Below are positions 45,607 through 55,946 of a stretch of DNA of 64,000 nt, in pieces. Under the pieces are notes generated by a model, which had not been told where the DNA came from, made no database searches, and worked only from the letters and a program-made list of their open reading frames with translations. Each line of letters begins with the position of its first letter. The stretch's first letter is position 1. Both the position numbers and the translations under genes were made by a program. The stretch spans positions 2,604,001 to 2,668,000 of the forward strand of contig NC_063016.1 of assembly GCF_020509005.1 (NCBI RefSeq). The letters run 5' to 3'. The stretch is from Fulvia fulva (Eukaryota > Ascomycota > Dothideomycetes > Mycosphaerellales > Mycosphaerellaceae).

Positions 45607-46014
45607 ATGGATGGTGCTGTGAATCGTCCTGCAGTAAGTTACAGCCGATTCGATAAGGGTCATATTAGCTGCATGGCGAGCAGCTTCACACAAGATGTGG
45701 CTAGAATCCGAGATTTGTCGGCGGAGAGTCCTGGCTTTGTATCTGCTTTTGGTGAACTGGGACTTGACTACGACCGTCTTACACACGCGTCGAAGGAGAT
45801 GCAGATCCGCACATTCAAAGCTCAGTTGAATATTTTTGTGACAGAGAAGCTCGATCTTCCGCTGTTCCTGCACTTCCGAGCAGCATGCGAGGACTTTATC
45901 GACATCATCCGACCTTACTTGCCTAACTTGCCTAACTTGCCTCGAGGTGGTCTGGTGCACTCCTTCGTAGGTTCCAAGGAGGAAATGCAAGCTTTGGTGG
46001 ACATGGGCTTCTAG
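45607..46014 (+). pseudogene. TatD-type metal-dependent hydrolase, truncated fragment
   Basis: 136 codons from ATG 45607 to TAG 46012. From about residue 25 it reads like the centre of TatD family nucleases: FGELGLDYDRL (metal-binding Glu), KEMQIRTFKAQL, LPLFLHFRAACEDF (His) and VHSFVGSKEEMQALVDMGF. The family's N-terminal HxD motif and the C-terminal LETD metal site are missing; family members are roughly 260-400 aa. The 3' end stops about 50 bp before RIP-mutated repeat DNA, suggesting that a transposon or deletion removed the rest. The first ~24 residues do not match the family and may not be coding. Confidence 0.8.
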
Positions 46015-46594
46015 AACGCTAGCCCTTTTACCTGCACCATCGGCGGAATTCGCTGCGCCGACGCGCTCTTACCTTAGCTTATAGCAAGAGCGTCATTCTA
46101 GCGAATACTCGCTATATAGACCTAGAATAAAGCCTTAGTATAGTAATATTATCGAAATCCTAGGTATTATTTTAATATTCTACTATACCGCCGGCTCTAC
46201 GAAGCTTTAGTATTACTCGAGACCTATTAAGCCCTCTAAAGAGCTTACTACTACCTCGATTATCCTCTAAACAACCCTATTATCCGAGTCGCCCTCTATC
46301 TCTTAGTCCTATACGTTATCAAAGCCCTTATAAGGATAAGGCTACACTCGCTATATTAGAGCTATAATTAAAAGCGTAGTAAGCGTACGGAACTATACCT
46401 CAGAGTAGTATTAACGAGCTAAGGGCCCCTTTAGACCCTAGAATTTACGCGTCGAATCTCGTTAACCTTTAGTAGTTAATTATATAGCGGGGGTATATAG
46501 GGGTACTACTAAGATATATAGAGCTAGGAGGCGACCTTAGTAGCGAAGTAGCGATTTACGAAGGAATCTCTCTATAAGGTATAAATATAAGAAT
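46015..46594. other. RIP-mutated repeat DNA with second copy of the 33.5-kb repeat
   Basis: RIP composition begins near 46060. The part 46404-46577 matches 33497-33690 in direct orientation. 46060-46400 is not assignable to a class. Confidence 0.65.
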
Positions 46595-46829
46595 TGTTGA
46601 ACAGGTACGGATTGATAGTAGCGGAGTGGAGTAAGAGATCAATCTTTAACTGATTAATAGCACGAGTATATAGCAATATATTAGGAACCAATGTGTTGAT
46701 TGTGTTAGATGTCTATCTAAGCTAAAGGGGAGAGAAGGTATCTCCCTACAAGCTGAGTCATCGTAGATGCCTTAGGCTACTAGATCACTTCCTGATTGTT
46801 AACTCCCTTTGAGATACTACATCTTAACA
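46595..46829 (-). repeat. Copia LTR, third family (235 bp)
   Basis: TG...CA ends, length as in E (234 bp), polypurine tract adjacent at 46830. Left flank AGAAT; the partner LTR is absent. Confidence 0.8.
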
Positions 46830-47060
46830 CTCCTACTCATCTCGTATAGGAGGTTACAGTCTGCTCACTTCCTGTTAATAGTACTTGGACCCTTTTATGA
46901 CAGGTTAAGCTAGCTTACAAACCTCTAGAAGTGTGGACTAGTCTTTGGTTTTATAAACCCGTCTATAACCATCTCAGAGGTTGGAGTGTACTCAACAGCA
47001 ATAAGCCTCCTCTACCAAGGTTTCCTAATAGCGTTATAGGCAATGTCAATGTGCTCCGAC
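46595..47060 (-). mobile_element. Copia element 3' end: LTR (46595-46829) and RNase H-side fragment
   Basis: TGTTGAACAGGTACGG to ATCTTAACA is a 235-bp LTR with the same edge as the E and D LTRs but a different body. CTCCTACTC beside it is the polypurine tract. The next ~225 bp match the 3' end of copia E (about 7900-8090, minus strand). Homology fades near 47055-47066, where a LINE fragment begins. RIP is light. The rest of this copia element is missing. Confidence 0.8.
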
Positions 47061-48700
47061 TTGCAACACTGGCCCCAATCCTCTTCCTCCTGTTCATAGA
47101 AGGCTTGATCCCACTCCTGACAACTCCTAACTCATCTGCCTCAGGCTTCGTAGACGACACCAACATCCTAGCTTGGTCTGAATCAACAGAAGAGAACTGC
47201 AGAATCCTAGAAGATAGGCATCAAACATGTGAGCAGTGGGCAAAGAGACATATAGTGAAATTCGCACTAGACAAGTATCAGCTCATCCACTTCAGCAAGG
47301 CTAGGACAAGACACAACATGCAGGCATCTATCAACATCCAGGGCCATGAGACGCACCCCTAACAAGAATTGAGAGTACTTGGAGTCTGGCTTGATCCAAA
47401 GCTCAGCTGGGGACCCCAAGTCAAGAAGGCATAGGCAAGGGCAAACCAGAACAGACAATCCATTGAGAGACTGACTGCATCCACCTGGGGAGCTACCTTC
47501 GAGAAAGCCAGGATTATGTACAAAGTCATTGTCAAGCCAGCTATGTTATATGGAGCCCAGATCTGGACAGCAGACAAGAAGATCCCACAGAGGATAGAAG
47601 CCCCCCTAAACAGAGTCCAAAGCCAATGCCTCAAAAGGGTGATAGGAGCATACAAGTCCACCCCAACAACAACCCTTGAGATGGAGTCTGGAAAACCACC
47701 AATCCAACACTATCTTCTTGGGATGAGAGGACAGTATGCTCTTAAGACATCAGACTACCCAGTCCAGAGTGCTATTGACGCAGCAGCCGCAAAGATTAGA
47801 CTCCAAAGGGACCCCTCTGCACCAGCAAGACCAGCAAGAACCCCCCAGAAGAAGGCAGACCTAGAAGAAGCCTACACTCTCCAAGCCCAGCTTGAAGCAC
47901 AGGAGGCTCAACAGAGAACAGGCAGACAGAGGGACAAACAAGACAAGAAGAAGCAGACACTGTCTGAACAGATCGCAGGACTTCTCTGGGAGAAACAGTG
48001 GAGAATCAAACCACAGAGACCAGGAACACCAGCAGCTCTCCAACAGTTTGGCAGATACAACTACACCCTCTACACCAACCTCAAGAGGGCTGAGGCAAGC
48101 CTAGCAATCCAAATTCGCTCTGAGCACATTGGGCTTAGAGCATATCTACATCAAAGACGAGTCCCAGGATACAACACAAAGGCATGCCCCTGTGGCTACC
48201 CTTCCCAAAACCCTGAGCACATGCTGCTTGTCTGCCCAGACTGGTCAAGGGGAAGAGAGATCTGGAGAGCAAAAGCAAGGGACAGACGATACAAGGCCCT
48301 TGTTAACAGTCAGGAAGACCTGCAGAGAATGGTCAAATGGGTTATATCAGAAAAGTTTTTAGCTCAATTCTCCCTTGCTGAAGAGACAGAGAGGTGGATC
48401 GAAGGGAGGGAAGCAGCAGCAGCAGTAAGAGGAGGGGGGGAGGAGGAGGAGGAAGAGGTGAAAGCTCAGGGTAGCAGGCAAGGTAGTCTAGGAGGCTCAG
48501 CCCCAGACACTAGTGCACCCTGGTGGAAGGAGAAAGCAGATCACTCACAGCAACAAACCAGAGGTAGAGGAGGGAGGTTTTCACTTGCATATGCAGGTTT
48601 CCTACCCTAGGTATTCCATAGCTCCAGACCCGCATAGGCCGAGAGGCACTACATCGGGCAAATGAAATATCTATCTATATAACTACAACATTGAAGGCCA
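47061..48700 (+). mobile_element. 5'-truncated LINE (Tad-like non-LTR retrotransposon)
   Basis: One plus frame from about 47061 to TAG 48608 with only two internal stops (TAA 47360 and TAG 47432, both explicable as CAA/CAG changed by CpA-to-TpA). It enters in the RT palm at LAPILFLLF, carries the catalytic loop as GFVDDTNILAW, then the RT thumb, and ends with the C-terminal zinc-type motif CPCGYPSQNPEHMLLVCP near 48185-48240 and an acidic/Gly tail. The 3' end has a short ATCTATCTATATAACTA tail near 48670-48690. 5' truncation is the usual result of incomplete target-primed reverse transcription. The apparent ORF start at 46931 lies in antisense copia sequence and is not part of the LINE. Confidence 0.88.
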
Positions 48701-49039
48701 ACGCGGTGAGTTGAACAGCAATGCGACTGGTCCTCTTAAGATATGCAGTCCTAGTACGATTAAGACGAAATATCCTTCTAAAGACAACCTTATTGTCGCC
48801 GGTAGGCAGCTCGTACCCTATCCAACGCTGTCGTGCTACATGTTACGCAGGCTAGAGGCGTTCCTAAGCAAACACAGGTCGGGAGGGGTGGGCACGTCTA
48901 CATGGCAAGCACAGTAACCTACTCGTCTAGCGCTATGTCGCAAAACATTGGTCATGATCGGTACCAGACTTCGCACGTTTGTGCGTGCGGCAGATCGACA
49001 TGTGGGAAGTGCCGAACGCGGTCGTGTGGCCTTGAAGAG
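48701..49039. other. Unassigned DNA between LINE and transposase tail
   Basis: Possibly the degraded front of the Tc1/mariner element that follows, but no D-motif or helix-turn-helix could be recognised. Nothing else seen. Confidence 0.4.
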
Positions 49040-49316
49040 CTTCACAGCCGATGGTCATGCATAACGAAATCCCATTGTCCCTGGCGGTGACAATATCGTC
49101 GAATAGACCCTCAATCCAATTGAGAACGTGTGGGCTATTATGAAGTACCGGCTGTATCGCGATTATCCGCATCCATCGACTGAAGAGGAGTACAGACGCC
49201 AGATACTAGATTGCTGGGAGAACATCACTGCCGCCGAGATTAAGAAGACAACCGCGTCGATGAGGTCGCAGTGTGAGCGTGTAATCGAGCGATGGGGTAG
49301 GCACACTGGATATTGA
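49040..49316 (+). pseudogene. Tc1/mariner transposase C-terminal fragment
   Basis: The frame ending at TGA 49314 reads TLNPIENVWAIMKYRLYRD and then EEEYRRQILDCWENITAAE and SMRSQCERVIERWGRHTGY. This is the hallmark (S)PDLNPIEN(V)W segment carrying the third catalytic acidic residue of DD(E/D) Tc1/mariner transposases, and their C-terminal tail. Upstream in the same frame are stops (near 49064 and 49103) and the canonical PD before LNPIEN is lost. The first two catalytic Asp regions and the inverted repeats were not found. A dead remnant. Confidence 0.75.
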
Positions 49317-49637
49317 GTGTGGATGAGGTGTTCCGGTTGTATTCAGTCGCTCCTTCGCAGATGCAGTTAGCAGTTAGTAGATACACCACAGCAGCAGTAG
49401 ACAGCATGTCGTTATTTGAAAACGCCTCCATTGAGTCCGATCGGTGTCGCTCAGGCCCGTCTGATATGTATGGGTACCATGTAGAAACAGGGTTGAAGGT
49501 GGAGTCCGATCGGTCATGAAAACAGACTGTATGGACAGTCTGACGGGAGTCAAGTGGTCAAGCGAGACGGCGGAGCTCACTGGAACAGACAAGGTTGTGT
49601 AGTTGTACCGACGTCAAACAATGCTACGACCTAACCA
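49317..49637. other. Intergenic, nothing recognised
   Basis: Unmutated composition; only short overlapping frames. Includes the probable 3' UTR of the following minus-strand gene. Confidence 0.5.
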
Positions 49638-51173
49638 TTACAGCAGCTCATAATGCGTCAGCACAGCAGCATGGTCTGAAGTCCACTCATTCTCCTTGTG
49701 CCCAGGACTAGGCGCTGGATCGCCGACGATTAGGTGTTCCGACCCAATTACTCTCAGCCTGTCCTCAGTATGATACACAAAGTCGATCCTATCTTGAGGC
49801 TCGTCTCTCCCAGTAGCGCCGTTGTGTTTCGGGAAGACCGGCGACCAAGTCGTAGCCTGCTCCCTCGCAGGATCTGGATGTGCGACTCGGAACGAATCGA
49901 TTAGACCATGCTCAGTAGGCAAGATGGAAGTCGGCCAGTCGAGACTATCGTTGTCGCAATTCTTCTCCTGTAGCGAAGGCACCCATTCGAGATGGGACGG
50001 AGCGTTGAAGTCGCCGGCGAGGATGACGGGTACTCTATCTGCCTCCTGCAGTTGGCTCTGGATGCCGTCCAGGATAGCAGTGATCTGTGGTATCCGTCCT
50101 GACTCCGCTTCACGAGCAAGGACCTCCTCCTTCGTCATGTTATCAAAACAGAAATTGTAAGGTCCGTATGGCGTATAGCCCAAGTGCGCACTCCATACAT
50201 TTATCTCGACAGGGTCGTCATCACGACCACCGTTCAAGTCAATCCTCACGCCCCCGGATGCTGAGATCTGACCGTATTTCTCGATGATGGGATAGCGACT
50301 GATGACGCCTACACTGCCACTGCTCTGGTAGTGATGCCAGCCTAACGCTTGGCCTAGACGTTTTGCATGGTCTGGCGAGGCCTCCTGCTGTGCGACCACG
50401 TATGCGCCGGAATCCAGAAGGAAGCGAAGTTGCTTTTCGTGTTAGTTGTTGACTTGCGCGCCGCCGTGCCAGAGGTTGTAGCTCATGACTTTGAGGTCAC
50501 TGACCAGGCGTTGGGGTTTCAGTCGGACGGGGATCGTTAGGCGGATTGTATTGTTGGAGCCATTGCTTGCTGTGGCGCTAATGGTGAGCTCGGCGGGTAC
50601 TTGGGAGGTGGAACTGGGCGTGCCTGTGATAAGTCCGTCCTGGCTAACGTTGATCCCGTCTTCGCCAGAGACTTTTGTAAAGATCACAGTGTCCTGGCTT
50701 TGGCCGAGGACGAGGCCCGCGATGTTCGCGGTGTACTTGTCGCCCTGTCGTGCATTGTGTAGAGTCGCCGACTCTACGGGGAAGTCAATATCTGCAGCAG
50801 GAGCCTCAATGGTGACGTTGACGGGTTCAGCCAGCCATTCGTACCTGTCCTGAGCGAGGAAGAATGCTTGATAGTCGCCGGGCTCAAGGGCATCGTCCGA
50901 GAGGGTTACAGTGCCAGGCGTTCCTGGTGCATAGCTCCAGACTAGTGATGGCGCCACATATTCCTCGTTGGCAGGTCCTCCTCCTGAAGCATGGTAGAGA
51001 CCTATCCAGTAGGTATCGAAAGGATGGGATGTCGTGTACTCAAAGGTGAGAGCCTGACCTGCAGGATCTTGACTCAAAGTGCCCGTCTGCCGCTCGACGG
51101 TTGTCTGGCTAGGTGCTGCTAGCACGGATGAGGAAAGGAAGAATAGCGCGGTTAAGCAAGACCGAGCCCACAT
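49638..51173 (-). pseudogene. Secreted Ig-like plus endonuclease/exonuclease/phosphatase protein, broken by one in-frame stop
   Basis: From ATG 51173 the frame is continuous to the stop at 49638 except for a single TAA at 50442-50444 (512 codons in all). Residues 1-19 are a signal peptide (CLTALFFLSSSVLA). Residues about 25-125 and 130-225 look like two beta-sandwich modules, the second with an Ig-like EDGINVSQDGLITGTP reading. The DNase I-like fold follows: MSYNLWHGG just before the stop, then VVAQQEAS, SAHLGYTPY, ILAGDFNAPSH, DRIDFVYH and SDHAAV, so all metal and catalytic positions are present. The stop falls inside the catalytic domain, so a truncated product would be inactive. A 21-nt GT..AG segment over the stop is too short for an intron. 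Recent pseudogene, readthrough or sequence error are all possible. Substrate (nucleic acid, sphingolipid or phosphoester) unknown. Confidence 0.85.
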
Positions 51174-52048
51174 CTTTTTATAGTTCGGGTATCTTCAATC
51201 TGTGTCGGAACATATATGGAACAGTTAGTATCTTTTGTGCCTGCTCAGATCATTTGAGACTCGCAGAAGGTAGTTCCACGACCAGCTACATCACGCTGAC
51301 TACGTCTTGGAAAGACACAGAGCTTGGGATCGCATCACATTGCTCCAACGATAAAGTCGTGCAAGACTGTCGACCAATGCGTCTTGCCCATACTTGCACG
51401 AGGTTACATCAGTATGTCATTCCCGCCAAGCATTTTGTTGAGCATTCAGGCAAAGGTAGGAAGGTAAAGGATTGTGCAACCATCGCGCCAAGGTATCAAT
51501 ACGTGGGGCTCCGTCTTCTCCATGTTGTCAATCATGGTGTAGCAACTTCTGAGGACTGGGCACTGAAATGATGATGATGCTCAAATGCGAGGCAATGATG
51601 AGGCCAGATCTTCCTGCAGCGCTATACGCAAGTTTTATTCATTGAAAAGAGGAGACCGTCAGTTCATGTGCTCAGACGTCTCTCACCTGTTCAAGCGTGA
51701 CAAGACGACCACTGTATCGCCCGGATGCAGGAAAAGACAGAACGTTGTTGCCATTGAGAGCTCATCCTGCCAGCCTCTCGGCAGAACGGCTTCCTTGGGA
51801 TGCGAACCCGAGTATAAAATGCCTCCGCCGACTGCTTCTTCTGCCCGAGGGGTCTGCCGACGTGACGATGTCGAAGCTACTGTGTATCATGCGAAAACAG
51901 TCACTTGCCATTGATTCTTGTGAAGATTGTGGTATAAGCCGATATCGTCTTCGCGCTATCGATGTAACAGATTCAGCAGCTTCATACTGCGACGTCGTCT
52001 CGAAGAAACCAACTCCGACTCTTTAGCACCTTGTAGCACCAGGTCAAC
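51174..52048. other. Divergent intergenic region
   Basis: 875 bp between the divergently transcribed phosphatase-like gene and Rossmann-fold gene, presumably holding both promoters. Open frames here have no domain support. Confidence 0.5.
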
Positions 52049-52754
52049 ATGAAGCTCATACTTACCGGAGGTACTGGCTACATTGATAGCGCAGTCCTGA
52101 AGCGGCTCGTAGCAGATACCAGGATAACATCGATCGTCGCTCTGTCCCGCCGAGAACTACCACTTCAAGACGCGAAGCTCCAGACCATCATCTTGAAGGA
52201 CTTCCTCCATTATGACGAGAGCACCTTCCAGCAGCTACATGGCGCGGAAGCATGCCTCTGGTGTTTCGGCAAGGCAACTTCTGGCAAAGAGGTGCATTTG
52301 GACATGACGATGGCGGCTGTAAATGCATTGGAGTCATCCCTTCTTCCGATGCTGAAGCCTGGTCAAGTCTTCAAATTCGTTTACCTGAGTGGACACCTAG
52401 CGGAGGGAGATCAGACCAAGAGTTTGCTGTTTCTACGAGGTCTCAGAAAGTTACGGGTACGGAGTGTCCAGTGCCTCGAAAGCGATTTGCTAACCCAGGG
52501 TTCAGGGTGAAGTCGAAAACAAATTCATTGCCATCCAAGAGAGGCACCCGCATAGCTGGCGCTCGTACGTTCCGAGGCCTTCGATGGTCACCAACGGGGA
52601 GCCGCTGCTGAGCTTTGCGATGGGAGAGATATACATTCCTGTGGACGAGCTGGCCGCGGCATTGGTGGAAGTTGCTGTTGCAGGATATGAGAAAGAGAGG
52701 ATAGAGAATGACGAGCTGAGGGATACAGGCACGGTGGCCCTGTTGAAAGCTTGA
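52049..52754 (+). CDS. NAD(P)-binding Rossmann-fold (atypical SDR-like) protein
   Basis: Two exons: 52049-52456 and 52506-52754; intron 52457-52505 (49 bp, GTACGG...TTGCTAAC...TTCAG) keeps frame (KLR to GEVENKF). 218 aa. The N-terminus MKLILTGGTGYID is the dinucleotide-binding loop, but the third Gly of GxxGxxG is Asp13. ALSRREL ends the second beta strand, ACLWCFGKAT follows, and FKFVYLSGHLAEGDQ carries the SDR-type Ser region. Exon 2 has RSYVPRPSMVTNGEP, typical of the NAD(P)H-binding/NmrA-like group. Likely an oxidoreductase or a redox-sensing binder in the cytosol; substrate unknown. Without the splice the first exon would end at 52510 in a meaningless tail. Confidence 0.85.
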
Positions 52755-53059
52755 TCCTCGACAAGGATGAGACTGTACGACCTAGGTGTTACCGGTAGGG
52801 ACATAATAAGACACATCGACCTCATCAGCAACAAGACACATGTCACCTGTAGAGACGACAGTATCAATGCAAGCCTCGATGAGCATATTAGAGGGACACG
52901 CACTGTCCCTGTACTTACGAAAGCTGTAGTACATTCAATTTGCACCACATGAGCGCGGACACACATGAAGATGACGCAAAAGCGCCATCACTGTGCTGTG
53001 ACACTGGCGAGGTAATGTACAAGAGCTGATAGGCGCCGCAAACATGTCCTGCAACACGA
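52755..53059. other. Intergenic, probable caleosin promoter
   Basis: About 305 bp without supported coding sequence between two plus-strand genes. Confidence 0.5.
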
Positions 53060-54043
53060 ATGTTCGCTCACAAGACTTGGGGCGCCTATCGTCCGCGCAA
53101 CGGACCCATGCCCGCGACCAAGATGCCGCTGAACAAGACCATCTCAGAGGTCGATAGGGCCATTTCGACAGCAATGGAAGGCTTGCCAGATAAGATTCAC
53201 GGCGAGCATGTCTCCAATGGCAATACGCAGGCGGCACGCTTCAAGACTCGAGAGGTCTACTCGCCGGACGAGCAGTTCGCTGTCATGCTGGAGACCGTCC
53301 CAGTGACCACCGAGAGAGTGCCGTACTTACCTTCGAACGACTCACAACTTCGAGACGCAGGCACGGCCAGAGCCAACATCGCCGCCTCACAGGAAGCTCC
53401 CCACGGCACCACGGAGGCTCACTGGGCCGAGAAGCATCAGAAGCAGAGCGTACTGCAGCAGCACTGTGCATACTTCGATCAAGATGGCGATGGTGTAATA
53501 TGGCCCTCGGACACCTACAACGCGTGCCGCAAGTGGGGCTGGCACATCTTCCTCGCAGCATTGGCTACCTTCATCATCAACTTCAATCTCAGCTATCCCA
53601 CCTCACTGTCCTGGATCCCCGACCCCTTCTTCCGCATCTGGATCACCAACATCCACAAAGACAAGCACGGTAGCGACTCCATGTCATACGACAACGAGGG
53701 ACGATTTCGCTCGCAGAACTTGGAGGACATGTTCGCCAAGTACAATCGCGGAAACAAAGGAGGTTTGGATGTGGGAGATCTTCTGCGGATGCACAAGGGA
53801 CAGAGGATGGTGCTGGACTTCTTCGGTCAGACTGCTACGATCCTCGAGTGGCTTGCTGTGTATCTTCTGCTGTGGCCAGAGGATGGCATTCTGAGGAAAG
53901 AGGATGTTAGAAGAGTGTTTGATGGAAGCATCTTCCAGCGCAAGGCAGATGAGTATGCCAAGAAGAAGCGGATGGGACAGTTGAGAAAGGCGCACATTGA
54001 CGGCCCCGTCAGGCACTTCAAGCGACTGCTTTGGGAGAAGTGA
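53060..54043 (+). CDS. Caleosin (lipid-droplet peroxygenase family)
   Basis: Single exon, 327 aa, ATG 53060 (alternative 53108, MPATKMPL). The single EF-hand is complete at residues about 140-151: DQDGDGVIWPSD, followed by TYNACRKWGWH. Next comes the amphipathic/hydrophobic segment with proline-knot-like prolines (IFLAALATFIINFNLSYPTS, residues ~165-195) that anchors caleosins in the lipid-droplet monolayer. NIHKDKHGSDSMSYD supplies conserved His residues associated with haem binding and peroxygenase activity. The C-terminal FFGQTATILEWLAVYLLLWPEDG and DVRRVFDGSIF are also typical. Family members bind calcium and oxidise lipid hydroperoxide substrates; in fungi they affect lipid bodies and development. 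The ~100-residue N-terminal extension before the EF-hand is longer than in plants but usual for fungi. Confidence 0.93.
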   Translation: MFAHKTWGAYRPRNGPMPATKMPLNKTISEVDRAISTAMEGLPDKIHGEHVSNGNTQAARFKTREVYSPDEQFAVMLETVPVTTERVPYLPSNDSQLRDAGTARANIAASQEAPHGTTEAHWAEKHQKQSVLQQHCAYFDQDGDGVIWPSDTYNACRKWGWHIFLAALATFIINFNLSYPTSLSWIPDPFFRIWITNIHKDKHGSDSMSYDNEGRFRSQNLEDMFAKYNRGNKGGLDVGDLLRMHKGQRMVLDFFGQTATILEWLAVYLLLWPEDGILRKEDVRRVFDGSIFQRKADEYAKKKRMGQLRKAHIDGPVRHFKRLLWEK

Positions 54044-54702
54044 AGAGCTGGCAGCACACTGAAGGCTGAGGTCGTCACGATGGAATGGTTGATCAACCAG
54101 ATGGCTGGTCCGCCCCGGCGGGGCACAATAACGCGCATGAATTGACAGGGATAGCTTCTTATCGTAAAAGCCTATCTCTCAGCCGCGAACCTTCTTCCCA
54201 TCCATGCCCGGCCTTCAAGGTTGCAGTCTTGCAGAGCTCATCGCGGTCATTTGGCACGTGCCTCGCAGCACAGCTTTGCCTACGAACGTCCAGTTCAGCA
54301 TCACTTCCAAGCCGTAGTTGCGGCGCGTCCATCATCACGATCAAGACCTTGTCAATGCCTGACTGCGCCCACCGCCTCGGCCAGACCGCCCAATGCATGG
54401 ACGCGTCACAAGGTTGACCTTGACACTGCGCGGAGCATTCGGCATGTCATGCATCCAAGTCCGCAACCGAAAACTTGCTATGCGCCTCATCATGTCCGAA
54501 GAGCCCTCCCATTTGGAGAACATCCTTCTTCCTTATCCTCCCGTCTCGTACGACTTGAGATTGTTTGTCTGAGCTGATTGCACCCTCTACGGGTCTGTGT
54601 GCAGTTTGCGACATCTCTACCTTCGTTTACATCAATAGTCACACGCCTGCGCCCATCCCCGGCCTTCCAGCCTCCCCAGCCACCAATCCAGCAACGATCG
54701 CA
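54044..54702. other. Intergenic
   Basis: 659 bp holding the caleosin 3' end and the upstream region of the surface-protein gene. Overlapping short frames on both strands have no domain support. Confidence 0.5.
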
Positions 54703-55464
54703 ATGTCGCACCACAGCAGCGCTGTGCACTGGAGCTCAACGTTGAGCTTATACATTATCCTCGCATGGGCTCTCCTCGCATCATTGGCTGCAGCACAGGC
54801 GTACGACATTATAGAACGCGATGGAGATACAGTACTTGAAGAACGCCAGAACTACCAGTTCACCGGGGCGCTAGCGATCTATGGGGACGGAAGTAGCGTT
54901 TCGAATACGCAGAACAATGGCGGAAGTGGGACGGGCAGTACTGCCGTGCAGGCACAATGTCCATCGGACCATCCAGTCAGTTGTACAAACATACAGCAGC
55001 CGAACTAGTAAGTTGCATACTGTCAGACTCTATCATGTCGAAAATGCTAACGATCTTCCAGCTGCTGTCCTTCTGACAACATTTGCTCGTGGTCGAACTC
55101 TGTGGTCGCGTGCTGTCCAAACGGGAAGACATGCAACGGCATTGCAGGAGCTGGAGGAGGATACGTACAGACTACGACCCAATACTGGGCGCCAACGACA
55201 ACATGGCAGCCTCCTGCAACGACTGTTTATGGAGGAGGTGGATATGTTGCACCTGCTGCGACGACCGTCGTCGGGTATGGTGGGTATTGCTCGACACTTG
55301 TCGCTGTAGGACCTGGGCTGCCGACCACGCAAGCTGGAGAATGTGGAACGATACTTATTGTGGAAGCCGATGCCATCCAAAAAGCAGTGCTGGGGTGGAC
55401 AAAGCTGCTCGTATTGTTGGTGGGGTTGCAAGTGCTCGGTGGAGCGCTGTTCATGAAAAGATGA
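54703..55464 (+). CDS. Cysteine-rich secreted protein with GPI-anchor-type C-terminus
   Basis: Two exons: 54703-55007 and 55062-55464, with a 54-bp intron 55008-55061 (GTAAGT...TGCTAAC...TTCCAG) that splits a Tyr codon. 235 aa. A signal peptide (SLYIILAWALLASLAAAQA) is followed by a Gly/Ser-rich spacer and then an eight-Cys module with pattern C-C-CC-C-CC-C (QCPSDHPVSC, NYCCPSDNIC, VACCPNGKTC). A Thr/Tyr/Gly-rich wall-type region (TTTQYWAPTTTW) comes next, then a hydrophobic tail (LLVLLVGLQVLGGALF) that fits a GPI signal. The two CC pairs recall hydrophobins, but the order of cysteines differs and the protein is longer. Probably a cell-wall or plasma-membrane surface protein. Unspliced, exon 1 would lose half the cysteines. 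Confidence 0.85.
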
Positions 55465-55946
55465 TGTCGGTAGTCTATGATCGTATGATACCCAACGACA
55501 GCTGCGGCGGCACCCTACAACATACAGCCAGTAAACATAGCAGTAAATCAGGGTCGATAGCCTGACGTCTTCTCCGTCTATGAGTCTGTGCCGTGACAAG
55601 TCCAGCGATGCAGCCAGGTATGGTCAGAACTCAGAATGGTCATATATCACCTACACAGCATCGTTGGAAACAGAGCATGTGAATGGAATGAAGTGCATGC
55701 AAAGAAGAACCGTCTGATCTGATGAGCAAGGGACGGAAAGTGGGGCTGGTCACGTTGTTGCCTGAAATTGGCCTTAAGAATTTTAGTATGACGTTTCTCG
55801 AGAGCAAACCTCTTCATCACAATCACAAACGACACCCGAATCTGCACATCTCTTGCGCCTGTACACCTGTTTACTAGACCCCGAAAGTAATCTCACACCA
55901 TTTGTGTCTCGAAGAAAGACGCAGAGAAGGCAACACCCGCGACTAA
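55465..55946. other. Intergenic, helicase promoter region
   Basis: 482 bp without supported coding sequence. Confidence 0.5.

Noticed and set aside
46931..47060. N-terminal 40-odd codons of the open frame starting at 46931
   Set aside because: The sequence is homologous to the antisense of the copia 3' end; only the part after about 47061 is LINE coding.
48425..48470. GGA/GAG-rich tract as a regulatory or G-quadruplex element
   Set aside because: It encodes the Gly/Glu-rich tail of the LINE protein and is adequately explained as coding low complexity.
50424..50447. A GT..AG segment of about 21 nt spanning the stop in the phosphatase-like gene
   Set aside because: It contains CTAAC and ends in AG, but is far below the 49-60 bp introns seen in this window.
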